Assembly (NCBI GenBank): GCA_035653295.1
Contig: DASRCB010000015.1
Span: 1 to 29,605, forward strand
Source: DASRCB01 sp035653295
GTDB taxonomy: Bacteria; Acidobacteriota; Terriglobia; Bryobacterales; Bryobacteraceae
Direction of reading: 5' to 3'
Length of the DNA stretch: 29,605 nucleotides
The translations under genes and the position numbers were made by a program. Position 1 is the first letter of the stretch. Each line of letters begins with the position of its first letter. Below, one piece after another: positions 29,038 through 29,605 of the stretch. The notes beneath the pieces are model-generated. The model ran no database searches. It had not been told where the DNA came from and saw only the letters and a program-made list of their open reading frames with translations.

Positions 29038-29605
29038 ATGCTCCGCGTAGTTCTGACGAGCGCTCTCGCGGCTTGCCTGGCGATTGCGCAGGCCCCTCCC
29101 GACAATGACACGCTGCAGCGCGCCATCGCCTTTCATCAGGCCGGCGATTACAACGGCGCGATCGAAGCGTACCAGCAGTTCCTCCAGGCCCATCCCGACG
29201 CTCCCGCCGGCGTGCGCTCGAATCTCGGCGCCGCGCTCGCGCACCAGGGCCGCTACCAGGAAGCCATCGAACAATACCAGCTCGCTTTAAAAGCTGAGCC
29301 GGCCAATACGAAAGCGCGGCTTAACCTGGCGCTCGCCTACGCGAAAAGCTCGCAAACCCAGAACGCCATCGACCAGCTTGTGAAAGTCCACGCCGAGGAT
29401 CCGGCCGACGAGCAGAGCGCGCTCCTGCTGGCCATGTGCTACGCGCGGCTGGGTCATTACAAGCAGGTCATCGACGTGCTCGATCCCGTCAACCAGGCGC
29501 ATCCCGCCGATCTTGGTGTCGCCTATCTTCTCGGAACGGCCCTCATCCGCGACAACCAGGTGGAGCGCGGCCAGGTGCTGGTGGATCAGATCCTGCGCAA
29601 CGGCG
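29038..29605 (+). CDS. Exported TPR-repeat protein (3' end outside window)
   Basis: From ATG 29038 there are 189 complete codons before the window ends, with no stop. The signal peptide MLRVVLTSALAACLAIAQAP is followed by at least four tetratricopeptide repeats. Examples are AIAFHQAGDYNGAIEAYQQF, VRSNLGAALAHQGRYQEAIE and ARLNLALAYAKSSQTQNAID, each with the usual Ala/Gly/Tyr helix-packing positions. TPR arrays mediate protein-protein contact, often in outer-membrane or secretion complexes. The partner is unknown. A near-consensus -10 lies upstream; the gene is divergent from the hydroxyproline operon. Confidence 0.88.
   Translation, partial: MLRVVLTSALAACLAIAQAPPDNDTLQRAIAFHQAGDYNGAIEAYQQFLQAHPDAPAGVRSNLGAALAHQGRYQEAIEQYQLALKAEPANTKARLNLALAYAKSSQTQNAIDQLVKVHAEDPADEQSALLLAMCYARLGHYKQVIDVLDPVNQAHPADLGVAYLLGTALIRDNQVERGQVLVDQILRNG

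Overview
The window is GC-rich chromosomal DNA from a free-living Gram-negative bacterium, most likely an Acidobacteriota of the Bryobacterales/Solibacter type. This is inferred from the gene content (DUF5117/DUF4953-type metalloprotease, DUF6982-like protein, very large cysteine-rich secreted proteins, DUF362 protein) and from short palindromic intergenic repeats; no rRNA or other marker gene is present to prove it. No tRNA, rRNA, CRISPR array, insertion sequence or attachment site was seen.

Layout. 1-1974 (-): a secreted zinc metalloprotease, cut by the left edge. 2161-4023 (+): a radical SAM/SPASM-like enzyme followed by two overlapping small four-helix membrane proteins of the SMR/EamA (ArnE/ArnF-like) type. 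4041-4186: a cluster of perfect hairpins between convergent genes. 4216-6557 (-): CCA-adding-type nucleotidyltransferase and XerC/D recombinase. 6628-8208: a DUF6982-like protein that seems to use a CTG start, a possible 29-residue peptide, a response regulator and a degenerate receiver. 8362-9684 (+): a B12-binding-domain radical SAM enzyme. 9687-9896: a cluster of palindromic repeats. 10003-17136: a membrane-anchored protein of unknown function, an alpha/beta hydrolase, a YncE-like propeller (-), a YbjQ/UPF0145 protein, a secreted unknown, a Tat-exported DUF362 protein and a polysaccharide flippase. 17142-23765 (-): a two-gene unit of a 505-residue modular exported protein and a 1700-residue cysteine-rich exported protein. 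23952-28929 (-): a tightly overlapping operon for 4-hydroxyproline catabolism. 29038 to the end (+): a TPR protein, cut by the right edge.

How genes work together. The clearest pathway is the hydroxyproline operon: 4-hydroxyproline 2-epimerase turns trans-4-hydroxy-L-proline into cis-4-hydroxy-D-proline, and a three-part flavin/iron-sulfur dehydrogenase oxidises it. The same transcript continues into a small-molecule O-methyltransferase-like gene and an unknown gene, which the known pathway does not explain. The radical SAM plus paired SMR genes look like a make-and-flip module for a lipid-linked or small product.

Sequence-level themes are (i) a palindromic repeat family, arms GTGCAAGCC and GGCTTGCAC around a 3-nt loop, at three intergenic loci; (ii) several genes with a TAnnnT hexamer exactly 6 nt before the start codon and no Shine-Dalgarno, suggesting leaderless mRNAs; (iii) several non-ATG starts; and (iv) tail-to-tail gene pairs with almost no space for a terminator.
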